Source of the DNA: Curvularia sp. ZM96
Lineage: Eukaryota > Ascomycota > Dothideomycetes > Pleosporales > Pleosporaceae
Direction: 5' to 3'
Length of the DNA stretch: 64,000 nucleotides
Assembly (NCBI GenBank): GCA_022457065.1
Contig: JAJGBQ010000004.1
Location: 1,116,001-1,180,000 of the forward strand
Both the position numbers and the translations under genes were made by a program. The notes beneath the pieces are model-generated. The model was not told where the DNA came from. It did no database searches and was given only the letters and a program-made list of their open reading frames with translations. The stretch's first letter is position 1, and each line of letters opens with the position of its first letter. Of the stretch, positions 24,501 to 35,883 are shown piece after piece.

Positions 24501-24601
24501 TACTGGTCGTCATGGTAGTAGGCGTCCTGGCCCTGCTGGCCGTGGGCAGGAGCCTGGCCGTAGCCGTCGTCGTAGTGGCCTCCCTGCGGATGTCCGGACA
24601 T
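18581..24601 (-). CDS. FKS1: 1,3-beta-glucan synthase catalytic subunit
   Basis: Polymerises UDP-glucose into cell-wall 1,3-beta-glucan at the plasma membrane (GT48); activated by Rho1 and the target of echinocandins. Four exons (24601-24423, 24367-24224, 24157-18989, 18938-18581) join in phase to about 1,949 aa. The first ~110 residues are Gly/Gln/His/Tyr/Asp-rich and disordered. Then come the FKS1 N-terminal domain (TKEEIEDIFLDLTAKFGFQ, LLCWGEANQVRFMPE), a first membrane block, the cytosolic catalytic region (FTVLIPHYGEKILLSLREII, SRAIKLLYRVENPE, KAQKGLHLNEDIYAGM) and a second membrane block. Hot spot 1 is FLTLSIKDP (about residues 687-695); hot spot 2 starts DWVARCIVSIFI. The last junction makes WLRPSRQIRPPIYSLKQ. 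It is divergent from a GH72 gene over 3.1 kb. Large antisense ORFs are shadows. Confidence 0.97.
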
Positions 24602-27600
24602 CGTGGGAAGCTATTAGAGTTGTGTAGAATCTGCGCGGCAAGCTGTCAGTAAGAGCTGTGGCGGGCCAGGGCGCGGCCGGCTGAAACAGCGGGCGTCGGA
24701 GGGGCGATTGTACCTCAAACAATGGGCATTACAAGCGGCAGAGACGAATTGGACAAAGTGTAGGCTGCCGCGAGACAGGAGGCTTTGTGCAGCGAGGTGC
24801 GAGAGAGTGAACGAATGTAGGGTCGCAGTTGGCAGGCGACTGGGTGGGAAGGGTCAAGTCAAGTGGCGATGCCGGTGCTCGGGACGGGCTGATTGGGCGC
24901 GAGGGGGAGCAGAGGCGTGGTGATGTTGACGTTGGAGTTGGGTTGCTGCTAGCGAGTGGATAGCTGGAGGTGCAGCTGCGGGCGTCGTGGTTGCCAGGAG
25001 AGACGCGCGGCGAACGAGGCGCTTACTCTGCGGATAGCGGCTTGGAATTAGGGTTGCGTGTAGCAGCTCTCGGATGGCACGGCGAGAGCGTCCGCAAATC
25101 GGCTGCACAACCTCAACGCAGAGAACGAGAGGCGATGCAGGGAAAATGGGACAGGCGTGGTGGTGATTATGAGGGGGAGAGGGTTGAGAGAGCGACGGTG
25201 GTGGGTGTCGAAGGGCAGCAAAGAGCTTTTTAGCAGCTTCCCCTGAAAATGAAAGGCACGCCTGCCAAGCTAGGCTAACGCCGTCAGACAGTGGTTGCGC
25301 ATGGGTGTCCCCATCGGTCGCCCTGACGTCCCGGCCATTGCGTTGCCCCTCTAAAAACGGCATGAGACGACGACGACTACGACGACGACGATTCGCCCCG
25401 ACCGCCGCCTACAAAGCCTGCCCTCGCCCGCATGGGCAATCCAACAGGTTTCGCGGCGTCGCTCCCCAAGCTGCCTATCTTGCCAGCCCGCCGCAAAAGA
25501 AAACTGGGAACACGCCCAGTGCCTTTTTCTCTTTTCGATCTCCGATCAGCCTGCATATCGATAATGGCCGCTCCCGTTGAGCAGCAGCAGGCTTTTGGAT
25601 GGGCGCCGGGGACCCGCCTGGCAGACCAGACGGGCACGAGGCTGGCGCCCTACTACATACTAGCCACCGCCCAAACCCATCCTTCTGCCCCCCTTCTTGC
25701 GAGTGCATTGCAGACACTCTGTCTCCCTCCCTGCATTGGCCCTTCACAACGGTACCCACCCAGTGTCACGTCATGACAGTGCTCCAAGCCGTGGGCCGGC
25801 GGCATTGGACTGGACCAAGGCCGGACCAGCAGCAGCGCAGCCGCGGCACCAAGGGCCCGCGCTGATCAAACTACGCCTGGCGAGCCGTCTACTCGACCGG
25901 CCACCTTGGTAGCGCCGCCTTCTTATCGCTGCTGTAATCGCGACGTGGCGCGCTTCCGCCGCGCCCTTGCCCTGGCCCGGCTCGTCTCAACGGTTGCTCG
26001 CTGTTGGCCAGGGGGGGCTGCTGCACTGTTGAGCCTGCTCCGTCCACCCGCTGTCCGCTGCCATCGCCCTGTGCGCCCGCCACTATCACTTTCGACACCG
26101 CCACGACGTGCCTTGCCTTGCTGCCAGTGCTAGTTGCTGCATGTACCAGCGCCAGCCCGCCCGGAACAAGGCTGTCCTGCACATCTAGTACTGTATATAC
26201 TATCCGTATGTACACCCACTCACACCATGTACTCACCGCGCCGGCCCCGAGTCAAGTTATCGCTGCATGACGACACCGCTGCCCGCGCGCTACCCCAAGC
26301 CGGCATAGGCCCCAGCAGCCAGTTGCAGTCGGCTATAGTAGACTGCCCAGTTTCCAAGTTTGGGCGGTTGGGAGATTGGGAGACTGACAAATGAGCGCCG
26401 TCCTACAAAAACAAGAATCCGGTACTCCGGCCGGGAGGCTGTGCTCGCCCTCATAGTTACGCCTACATGCAGGCTTTGTAGATCCTGTTTTTTTTTCATT
26501 GTAGACTACTGTACCATCAAATCTATCGATAACTAGCTCTCCTTTAGCCTGCCTCTGCCCTTGTACATAACAATCCCCCTACATAATACCATTGCACATT
26601 CGCCGTGTGCTGTGCGCCGACACCGTCTGCATCGGCTTTTGATCTGGGCCCTCCGGACGCAAGTTAGGAGAACCATCGCTTCAGTGTGGACTTATCCCCT
26701 TGAGAAATTTTTTTCCCAATGCAGCAACACACAGGCACTCCGATGAGCATATTGGTTCGTTGCCACCACCTAGAGCGGCGTTGGAAAAGTACTGTCGGCC
26801 CTGCTCCATTGGCCGCCTTGCACCATCTTACTCCGCCACCCACAGAACTACGTTTCAGCTACACAAACCTCTCTATCCAACGAATCCAGCCCCCGGCCCC
26901 TCTCCGAGACGACTGCGCCAGGCGGCGCCGCCGTACCTATACACTGTCTCCCGCGGCAGCGCCGCCACTGGCGCTCGCTGCCCGAAACCGCACTCTCGTC
27001 CCTGATTGAGCACCTTTTTGTCGCTCTTTGTGGACTTGACATGGCGTGCGAGCATCCACGGGCTGCATCAACAGCACGCCTGCGAACGGAACGCCCCAAT
27101 TTAGAAGCATGATGCGCGGTGGGGCTACTGGCGAATCCCATGCCCGATGGGGGGCTGTGAAATTGTGCATACGCGTCGCACCAGTTGGGTCAAATGTCTT
27201 TATCCACACGCTTCCAAACATCAACCACCACCACCATGAGCCGACACGGCCGTGAGCGCTGGGTGAAGCAATTCTTCAAAGCGGGTGCTTCTGGTCGGCA
27301 CCAACGTCTGTTCTGGAAGCTCATGTCAGCCACGCGACATGCAGACAGCCGCTCGCCGTGGCAATGGTGTTACAGATGAGTACGTCAAGGCTTCGAACCG
27401 CACGTGTCACTAGCCCCAAACAGGCTAGCATCAGGGGTACAGCTGAGCGCCGGTGGATCCCTCTTGGGATGCTTGGTCGGCCTTAGATTTCTTCACTCGT
27501 TGTGCCTCAGAGCTGTTTCTACACTCACTTTTCTGTTTTACCAGTCGGTCTTTACGTGCTCAACTTAATTCCTTTTTGCAAACAGCGTCCTCTGCTGTTG

Positions 27601-27749
27601 CGCCACACTCCTTGAATAATCCTGTGCTTTGCCAAACGCCCACCAAACACGCCTTTGCTCTTGCTTCTCGGCGAGCCAACCCAAGCTCTTGCCAACCCCA
27701 ACTACACCTCTTGACCTCTTGGAAAACTTCTTGAACCGCCCGTATCAAT
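24602..27749. promoter_or_regulatory. 3.1 kb divergent region, FKS1/GH72
   Basis: The longest divergent spacer in the window lies between two beta-1,3-glucan genes. It holds (CGA)n at about 25370-25390, C/G-rich blocks (25.6-26.1 kb), a T8 run at 26489 and a pyrimidine-rich leader near the GH72 start. Numerous 60-150 codon ORFs occur in the GC-rich parts and have no protein character. Space is ample for long regulatory regions or UTR introns, but I cannot place specific sites. Confidence 0.5.
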
Positions 27750-29573
27750 ATGCGTGGACTCATCGCTACCACGGCCCTGCTCGCAGGCGTGCAGGCCGCC
27801 GTTGACCCCATCGTCATCAAGGTGCGCCATGTCGTATGCCTCGCGCCCAACACCCGTCGCTAACAAGGGGCACAATAGGGTTCCAAGTTCTTCATGAAGA
27901 ACAGTGGTGAACAATTGTAAGAACCCTTCTTGGACAAAAGCTTATGACGCTTGGCTAACCGTTGCCCAGTTTTATGAAGGGTGTTGCCTATCAACGTACG
28001 CGTCCCTGAGTGCACTCTGCCAGAATACCCAACTTACACTTCACAGAGGAGGTCAACTCCAACACCACCGCCTCCAAGCCCGATGATCTTCAGATCACCG
28101 ATCCTCTTGCTGATTCCGATGCATGCAAGCGCGATATCGCTATGCTCAAGAAGCTCAAGACCAACACCATCCGTGTCTATGCCATCGACCCCAAGAAGGA
28201 CCACAAGGACTGCATGACCCAGCTCGCGGACGCGGGCATCTACGTCGTTGCCGACTTGTCGGAGCCTGGACTTTCCATTAACCGTGATGACCCCGGCTGG
28301 ACTGTCGACCTCTACAACCGCTACACCAGCGTCGTGGACGAGATGATGAAGTACGACAACACCCTTGGTTTCTTCGCTGGTAACGAGGTCAGCAACCAAC
28401 CCAACAACACCGTTGCCAGCGCCTTTGTCAAGGCCGCTGTCCGTGACACCAAGGCCTACATCAAGAGCAAGAACTACCGTGAGATTGGTGTCGGTTACGC
28501 CACCAACGACGATGCCGAGATTCGTGAGAACATGGCAAACTACTTCGACTGTGGTGACAAGGAGAGCGCTATCGACTTCTGGGGTTACAACATCTACTCG
28601 TGGTGCGGTGACTCTTCCTTCACCAAGTCCGGCTTTGACGTCCAAACCAAGAACTTTGAAAAGTACAACGTCCCTGTCTTCTTCGCTGAATATGGTTGCA
28701 ACACTCCTCGCCCCCGTAAGTTCACCGAGGTCGGTGCGCTCTACGGCAAGCAGATGGTTGATGTCTGGTCTGGCGGTATCGTCTACATGTACTTTGAGGA
28801 GGAGAACAAGTTCGGTAAGTCTTCTTTTGCGCCCAACTACTCAATTTTCCTGTTAACAACCTCCAGGTCTCGTTTCCATCAAGGACGGCAAGGCTGAGCC
28901 CAATGACGACTTTGACAACCTGTCTTCTCAGATCGCCAAGGCTACTCCCGTCGGTGTCAAGATGGCTGACTACAACCCTACCAACACCGCCGCTGCCTCC
29001 TGCCCCAAGGTCACTGCTGGAAAGTGGGAAGCCGAATCTGACCCTCTCCCCCCTCCAGCCAACGCCAACCTCTGCTCCTGCATGATGGAGACTCTTTCAT
29101 GTGCCGTTGCTGACAAGACTGACGAGGAGGACTACGGTGAAATCTTCGGCTACATCTGTGGTCGCAAGAACGGCGAATACTGCGCTGGTATCAACAAGAA
29201 CGCCACTGCTGGCCCCTATGGTGTCTATGGTATGTGCTCCAGCAAGGAACAGCTCTCTTTCGCTCTCAACGCCTACGCCAAGAAGAACAGCGGTGGCTGC
29301 GACTTCAAGGGCAAGGCCACCACCAAGTCTGCCAACCCCAGCCCTACTGCCTCCGGCTGTGCTTCCCTTCTCAAGGAGGCTGGCACTGATGGTACCGGCT
29401 CTGTCGCTGGTGGCGCTGCTGGTAGCAACTCTGGCAGCAGCAACGGCACCAAGGGCTCTGGATCTGACTCCACTGGCGCCGCTTCTTCCCTCTACTCCTC
29501 CGACAGCGTCTTTGGCCTTGGCCTCTACCTTGTCGGTGCCGTCGCCTCTGGCATGGCTATGATTCTGTTGTAA
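27750..29573 (+). CDS. GPI-anchored GH72 beta-1,3-glucanosyltransferase with X8 domain
   Basis: Gas/Gel-type enzyme that cuts and re-joins 1,3-beta-glucan chains at the cell surface, lengthening the product of FKS1. Five exons (27750-27821, 27879-27916, 27970-27995, 28047-28814, 28867-29573) give 536 aa. Signal peptide MRGLIATTALLAGVQA. The GH72 domain spans about 20-335, with the acid/base Glu159 in FAGNEVSN and nucleophile Glu260 in FAEYG, at positions close to those of yeast Gas1. An X8/CBM43 domain follows (LCSCMMETLSC, FGYICGRKNGEYCAGI, YGMCSSKEQLSFALN). Then a Ser/Gly-rich stretch and a hydrophobic tail (LGLYLVGAVASGMAMILL) indicate a GPI anchor. The start is fixed by the signal peptide. 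Exon 3 is only 26 nt. Family certain; which paralogue (Gas1/Gel4-like by the X8 domain) is inferred. Confidence 0.96.
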
Positions 29574-30438
29574 ATAACAGATTCAGCATAATGTTTAGGC
29601 TGTGTAGTAGGGTTTTGGTGGATTGACTTTGTCCGTTTTTCATCTCTGCATAGTTTGCGTGGGTTTGCGCTTCCCATTTGTACCGCTCGTTTTTTCTCTG
29701 AATCCGACACCTTACTGCGTGGGTCGGTTAAGCAATGTGTTTTTCCCGAAAGAAATTGTAATACCCGATATCTGTATCTATAATTCAGGTGTAGATATGC
29801 AACGCAAGTATAGAAGTATTACAATCTGGCCTACTATGCTCTATTTATTTGCGTGGCTGATTAATTCTTTTAACTAACATTCAAATCCATGTGTGCAATC
29901 TGTTGGGCCATACAGGCTCATCAGGCACGGTATTGTTATCTCATTGTGAACTATGGACGTCTGCAATGCACGTGTATACTGATGCTTATGGCATGCGATC
30001 ATGGAGGGGCAGATCCACGAGATCGAACCACCACCCCGCCTATTTTGTCAACCTTATTGGACCGACAACGCCCTCCTGGTTTGCACTCGGTCCTGCCTTG
30101 CTAACAAAATCGCTATTCGTTTTTCTCAAGGATATTCCGTGGACGTTGGTACATTGCGCAATTTAATCTGCACACCCACACCCACAGCCTTCCACGAACA
30201 TTGACGTCATCTGACTGGCCTTGGAAAACGACCTCACAAGCAACGCACCTGACTTGGATTATGCCTACAACGACAGGGCAAACGACGCTTACAATCCTGA
30301 CTTTCCTTTGATCTCCACAGGCGACAACAAAGAAGTCTTCGGGCGGACGATTTCCGAGCGTCTACAAGTACGCGAGCGCAGGAGGTGCGAGATATATCGG
30401 CACGCTAGGAAACTATATTGTACCTACCAAGTACCAGC
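29574..30438. other. Intergenic, GH72 3' to FluG-like 5'
   Basis: 865 bp, AT-rich in its first half (polyadenylation-like sequence near 29570-29870). An open frame from 30221 runs into the next gene but begins without ATG and shows no domain, so I treat it as 5' flank. Confidence 0.5.
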
Positions 30439-33426
30439 ATGAGTCAACCCGCATCTTCAGTTCGTCCTACAGTCGACCACCTGCGGCATGTTGTCAATAA
30501 TTACCCCATAATTGACAATCACGCACACAACCTTATCCTGCCTTCACACATAGACACAATACCCTTCGAAACCATCACTACGGAAGCCCAAGGAAGAGCT
30601 TTGAGGGATACGTTCAAGTCGCTTTCTCATTTACGAGCAGCGAAACAACTGCGTGTGCTGTACGAGTGTGGCGAAGATGCAGACTGGGAAGAGATCCTGG
30701 AGCAGAGAGTGGAATGGCTTCGAAGCAACTCTGAGCGCTTGCATCAGCGATGCTTTGAAAATGTACACGCATTACTCATCGATGATGGCCTTGCTTTGCC
30801 AGACAAAGTCTTTCCTTATAGCTATCACGACCGGTACACCAAGGCGCCTACCAAACGTATTGTGCGGATCGAGACTGTTGCTGAACGCCTGATGGAATTA
30901 CTTGTTCGAGATGCATCCGAAGATGACCTAATGAAATCAAAGTTCCTGCCGCAGATCTGGACCGACTTTACTGACGATTTTGAGCGCGCGATCCAGGACG
31001 CCGTAGAGGACGAAAACGTAGCTGGTTTCAAGTCCGTCATCTGTTACCGGACGGGCTTGGATATCGAGCCTGACTATGACGAGGCCGCAAAAGCGGTGGG
31101 CCACCCTTTCGAGCGCTATGTCAAGACCTGCATTCGCAAGCGCATCTTTCGCATTGAGAAAAAACACTTGAACGACTACCTAGTGCTACGAACGCTCGAA
31201 ATCCTTTCTGAGCGACTACCACATCCCGATTCGCTTGCAAAGCCATTTCAGTTGCACACCGGCCTAGGCGACAATGACATCAATTTGCTAGATTCAAATC
31301 CTGCTCTCCTTCAACCGCTGATAGAGAATTATCCTCAAGTGCCTTTTGTGATCCTCCACTCGGCGTATCCATACACACGCGAAGCAGGCTATCTTGCAAC
31401 TGTATATCGACACGTGTATCTAGATATTGGCGAAGTCTTTCCCATGGTCAGTAGAGATGGCCAGATGGCAGTACTCCGTCAAGCCTTGGAGCTGGTTCCT
31501 GGTAGCAAGCTCCTGTACTCTAGCGACGGTCATTGGTTCCCAGAGACGTTCTGGCTTGCCAATTTACAGTTTCGGGAAGTCTGGCTAGAAGTAAGTTTTC
31601 TGATTACTACTCTACGCTGCCAGAGATACTGATGAAGCTAGATACTGCTCGAGTACATTCAGCGAGGTGACCTCACTCCTCATCAGGCCATCGGTATGAC
31701 GAAGGACATCCTGTTCAACAACTCCAATGTTCTCTACGATCTGCGTTACGAGGCTGTCTTCGACGAAACTGTGCAAGCACCACCAAAACAACTAACGTAC
31801 AATCCCAAGCCCAATGCAGCAGCTTCGCCGTATCAACCACCCACCACAGCACCAGGACCTAACACCTCCACGTTTAATCAGACCGCTGCTCCTGAGCGTG
31901 TCAGCCGATCTGTCTCGCCTTACGCACAACCAGCTTTCCCGCCGCCGCCAAAAGTACCGCGTGTTTACGATGTTGAGGTGTTTGAAAATTTCCGACAAGA
32001 AAACCCGAAGATCAAATTCGTCTACGTGCAATGGCTAGACTACATGGCCACAGTGCGAACTCGCATCGTTCCCATCAAAGAGTTTACACGCATGATAACC
32101 GAAGGCGAGCGAATAGGCATCGCGCAAGGCAACACTGGTACTCTACAAAACGACCATTCTACACCGGTAGTGAATACTACAGGGCAGATTTATGTTGAAC
32201 CTGACCTACGTTCTCTTCGACGGACACACAACAAAGATCCTCTTCCAGCCGCGACAGTGCTCAGTTACTGGCGATCAGAGAACGGCTCCCCTCTGCTCGA
32301 AGACCCCCGCAATAATCTGGAGATACTCATTAATAACCTACAGTACAACTACTCGACCACTCTTCTCATCGGCTTCGAGATTGAAGTCACGTTCGTCACT
32401 AGGAATCCATCCTCATCATCGTCTAAAGCTGCCCAAGCGGATTTCTACTCGCCACTGACAAAGACACATGCATGGGGCACTATGACACCTGAACAGTGGG
32501 TTCAGCTGCCTTTCTTGAGTGAGATTGTGCTTGCCCTGGAAGACATGGGTATAGAACTCCAACAATTCCACTCAGAGTCCGGCCCAGGCCAGTACGAGTT
32601 TATTCTGCCACCACAGCCACCACTACTGGCTATTGACACACTGATCCAAGCACGGCAGACGATTGCACAAATAGCCTGTTTACACGACTTGCGAGCAACG
32701 TTGCATCCGCAGCCATTTGAAGGCATCGGCACGGCAGCACACGCGCACATTAGTTTGCACCCACCGGACCGGGACATGCAATTCTTCGTGGGGGGTATAT
32801 TGAGACACTTGCCTGCTATTTGTGCATTTAGCATGGCGCAGGAGGTCAGCTATGAAAGGGTCAAGGATGACTCTTGGACGTCTGGAACTTGGGTACGTTA
32901 GTCCTGATACTGGCCTTTCTTTGACTCGGAGTGTAAAAAAGCGAGAGAACGAACCCCCTCTACTATCTACGAGAAATTATTAAAAACTAACGACTCTCTT
33001 CCTTACAAACAGGTCTCCTGGGGCACCCAAAACCGCGAAACCCCCCTCCGCCGTATCTCGCCGGGCCACTGGGAAATCCGTACCTTGGACGGCACCGCAA
33101 ACATGTACTTTGCGCTTTCGGCCCTCCTTGCAGCAGGGATCCTTGGTCTCTCTGCCAACGAACCCCCCACTGCCTACGCGGAACAAGACGTCGGCGTCAA
33201 TCCCGCGAGACTGGACGAGCATGCACGTGCTGAGCTGGGGATTACGCAGATGTTGCCGAGGAGTTTGGGCGAGGCCATGGAGGCGTTGAGAAGGGATGTG
33301 GCGCTGAACGAGGTGCTGGCGCCGGAGCTGGTGAAGGATTATCTGGCTATGAAGGAGAGTGAGAGGGGTATGTTGGGGGAGATGGGCGACGAGGAGCGGA
33401 GGCGGTTCTTGATAGAGAGATATTAG
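30439..33426 (+). CDS. FluG-type amidohydrolase-glutamine synthetase fusion
   Basis: Three exons (30439-31590, 31642-32892, 33013-33426) give 938 aa. The N-terminal half is an amidohydrolase-2 fold: IIDNHAHNL (His28, His30 metal pair), PFQLHTGLGDNDINL, VPFVILHSAYPY, HVYLDIGEVFP, LLYSSDGHWFPETFW. A Pro/Ala-rich linker (about 430-480) leads to a type-I glutamine synthetase domain: FVYVQWLDYMATVRTRIVP, HSESGPGQYEF, GIGTAAHAHISLHP, NRETPLRRI, IRTLDGTANMYFALSALLA. The architecture matches Aspergillus nidulans FluG, which is needed for an extracellular signal that triggers asexual sporulation; FluG is about 865 aa. Distinct FluG-like paralogues exist in fungi, so a role in conidiation is possible but not proven. 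ATG 30439 is the first in frame. Stop is 185 bp from that of the convergent gene. Confidence 0.88.
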
Positions 33427-33611
33427 GGTTATCCTGTCATACTTTGATTGATTTTTCTTTCTCTGTTGAAATGTATGTGAATGACAGCTAATACGCAAGA
33501 GGAATCAGACGTTCGCAGTGATGTAGTGTATCAAGCGTTATCATTGTCAAAAAACTATTCTATTTCTCAAATACAGTCGTCCTACATATGGGTATCTACC
33601 ATCCTTTCTTC

Positions 33612-35883
33612 TCACACCAGCCCCAGCCCCTTCATCCTCCCAATCAAAGCCTTATTCCTGTAATCTCCCCCAGCATTGTCATGCGCACGCTTCGCCTGCT
33701 GAATCAACTGGCCTCTCCAGCGCCAGTAGTTGCTCTCAATCTGCTTGGCCACATCATCGCCCTCAACCTTTGCAACAAGCTGACAGACCCATACCAATCT
33801 CCTCGCGCTGATGAATCGGTGTTCCATCATGGGTCGGATGATAGCTGCGCGCACAACGGCTTTTGTGAACAAAGGACCAATAGGCAGCGAGTAGGACTGC
33901 AGATAGTGGCAGAGGTAGTAGATTGAGCGCCACGTCTCGCGGTGGGAGCGGGTGGCGTTGAGGGAGTATTGGTGGGCGAGCTGGTGGATGAGGACGGTAC
34001 GGTCTGAAGCGCTGACGTCGACAGATGTGTTTGCGTACATCTGTGGTAAAGCACGGTTTTCACGGGCGCGGTCGAGGATTTCGGCGAATTCGCGTCGGGC
34101 TTGCAGCGTGAGGAGTTGCTGTTTGGTGTTGGAGAGGGCACCCGCGGTAGAGGAAGAAGTGAGCTTGGCGAGGAGATCGACTATGCTTTGGGATATGCGT
34201 AAGTGAAAAGCATAGTGTTGGCGTTCTCGTTCGCTCATAGACTCAGGTTTGTCCGGGAATGAAGCCATCTCCTTTCTTACTCGAGCGTGTACACGTGAGA
34301 CACTCTGCAGAGCAAGTCCTTGCTGGTTCAGCGCGAATAGGACGCGGTATATGGAGAACAATTCAGCATGGCGAGCAAAGACTTTTACAGTCATGTCCAT
34401 CAAGGGTGTATAGGGAAGAGCTTCTCTCTTCATTTGCGAGAAGACAAGTGCTAAGATTGTCTCAAATCCCAAAGGTTCCTGTTGCCTATGTGCAAGTGCA
34501 GGAGAGACATATATAAGCTGCAGCACTCTGTCCCTGTAGGCTGCGTACGACTCTTGCTGTGTCATTCGAAATGCCAGTGGATGGAGCAAAACATGGCTCC
34601 ACGTTCTGGGGTTTCTGCTACCGAAGAATCGCTTTATTATTGCCGCAATAGCCATATCAAAATGCGCTGTGCCAGGCTTATGAGACTCGGACCGTCTATC
34701 AAGCCTTTCAAGCACTGTGAGCCATGCGCTGAGGCGCCATCCATGGCCCTCACCAGGACGATTAGTCCGCGCGAAAGCCGTAGCCAGAGAGAGCGTAATT
34801 GGGGGGACAAGTGATTGAAGGTGCTTTTGCGGCAGGCCAGAAAGAAGTCGCTCTACTGTGGTGCAAGGATCGTAGTTGGATGCAACACGTGCAAGTAGCA
34901 AGGTCGCAGCTTGCTCCGCACTCGTTGTGCCTGTCAAGATTGAGCGCAACGAGCTCCGAACATGGGGATCTTGAATCTTGTCTGCAACCACTGCCAAAGA
35001 GTGTGTTACGGTGTTCTTAGTGCCGTTGCTTAACGAACCAGCGCCTTGAAGTGCTAAGCGAATGATGCAAAGTAGCTCGACATCTTGCAAAGAGTTCTTC
35101 GAGGCCTCTGCAGACTTGGCTGACTCGGCTAGCTTCATGTGTATGTCATGATAGACTTTGGAAGCATGTACAAAGCGTTTCGAAGACTTCTCCAAACAGT
35201 TGAGAAGTCTTTGGCTTTCCGGCGTGTACAGGGGAGGAAGTGTGAAACACTCATGCTCGGAGAATATATTGGAAGGATCGCAGCCGAGGTCTGCCAAATG
35301 TTCAAGTACCATGGTGTTGTATACCCATGCATCGGAGCGGATTGGGCGACAAGATCTCCAGGCCTCGACAAGGAGTTTGTTGCGCTCAGCCGGGGCTAGA
35401 TGTCCCGCACACTCGACCTTGGATTTGAAACTGTCGAAGTAGGCTTGCACGGGCACGCTGATGTCATTCAAGCTTCCGCTTGTAGTAACCACAGCAGCCA
35501 ACTCGGAACCTGCTCTGTCCGCCTTTCCCTCTGTATTCGCCTGCAGCCCATTTCTTTGTGATCCAATTGGGTATAGGTCTTGCAAAGAAACCTTTGGAGG
35601 GGTGAATGGGGACTGCGTAGCAGTAGCGGCATTCTCGTCTTGTGTACGATCGGACAGCAACGCTGACAGGTTTGCAGGCTGTTGGTTTACTGCTGTTGTC
35701 AGCAAAGAAGACGACATGTGGTTGTGCCAACGTACAAAGATCAGGTGGCTGGGCACTGCGCTGCAAGGATGGCGCTTCGTATCTCCAAGCGGGCTGCGAG
35801 TCTCTGCGAAAGCCGAACAAGGTAGACCAATTGAGGAGCGATTGAAGACTGTTTTGGGGATGGAAGCCGGCTGAGACAGTCAT
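33612..35883 (-). CDS. Unrecognised helical (PPR-like?) protein
   Basis: Two exons, 35883-35736 and 35692-33612, joined across a 43-nt intron (GTACGT donor, GCTGAC branch, CAG acceptor) to about 742 aa. I do not recognise a named family. After ~150 disordered residues the protein is almost wholly alpha-helical, with Leu/Ala-rich repeating segments such as ELLCIIRLALQGAGS, HLQSLVPPITLSLATAF and LFTKAVVRAAIIRPM. The look is of fungal mitochondrial organellar RNA-expression factors built of degenerate PPR-like repeats. The N-terminus (MTVSAGFHPQNSLQSLL, then FGFRRDSQPAWRYEAPSLQR) is basic and could be a presequence. An earlier in-frame ATG at 36081 would add about 66 residues. The gene is supported by length and splicing; function is a guess. 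Confidence 0.75.

Noticed and set aside
28034..28645. 203-codon - strand frame
   Set aside because: Antisense to the GH72 catalytic domain; mirrors its codon bias.
30221..30438. Upstream extension of the FluG-like gene or a separate short gene
   Set aside because: The open frames lack an ATG in frame, have no domain and FluG homologues start near the MSQPASS start used.
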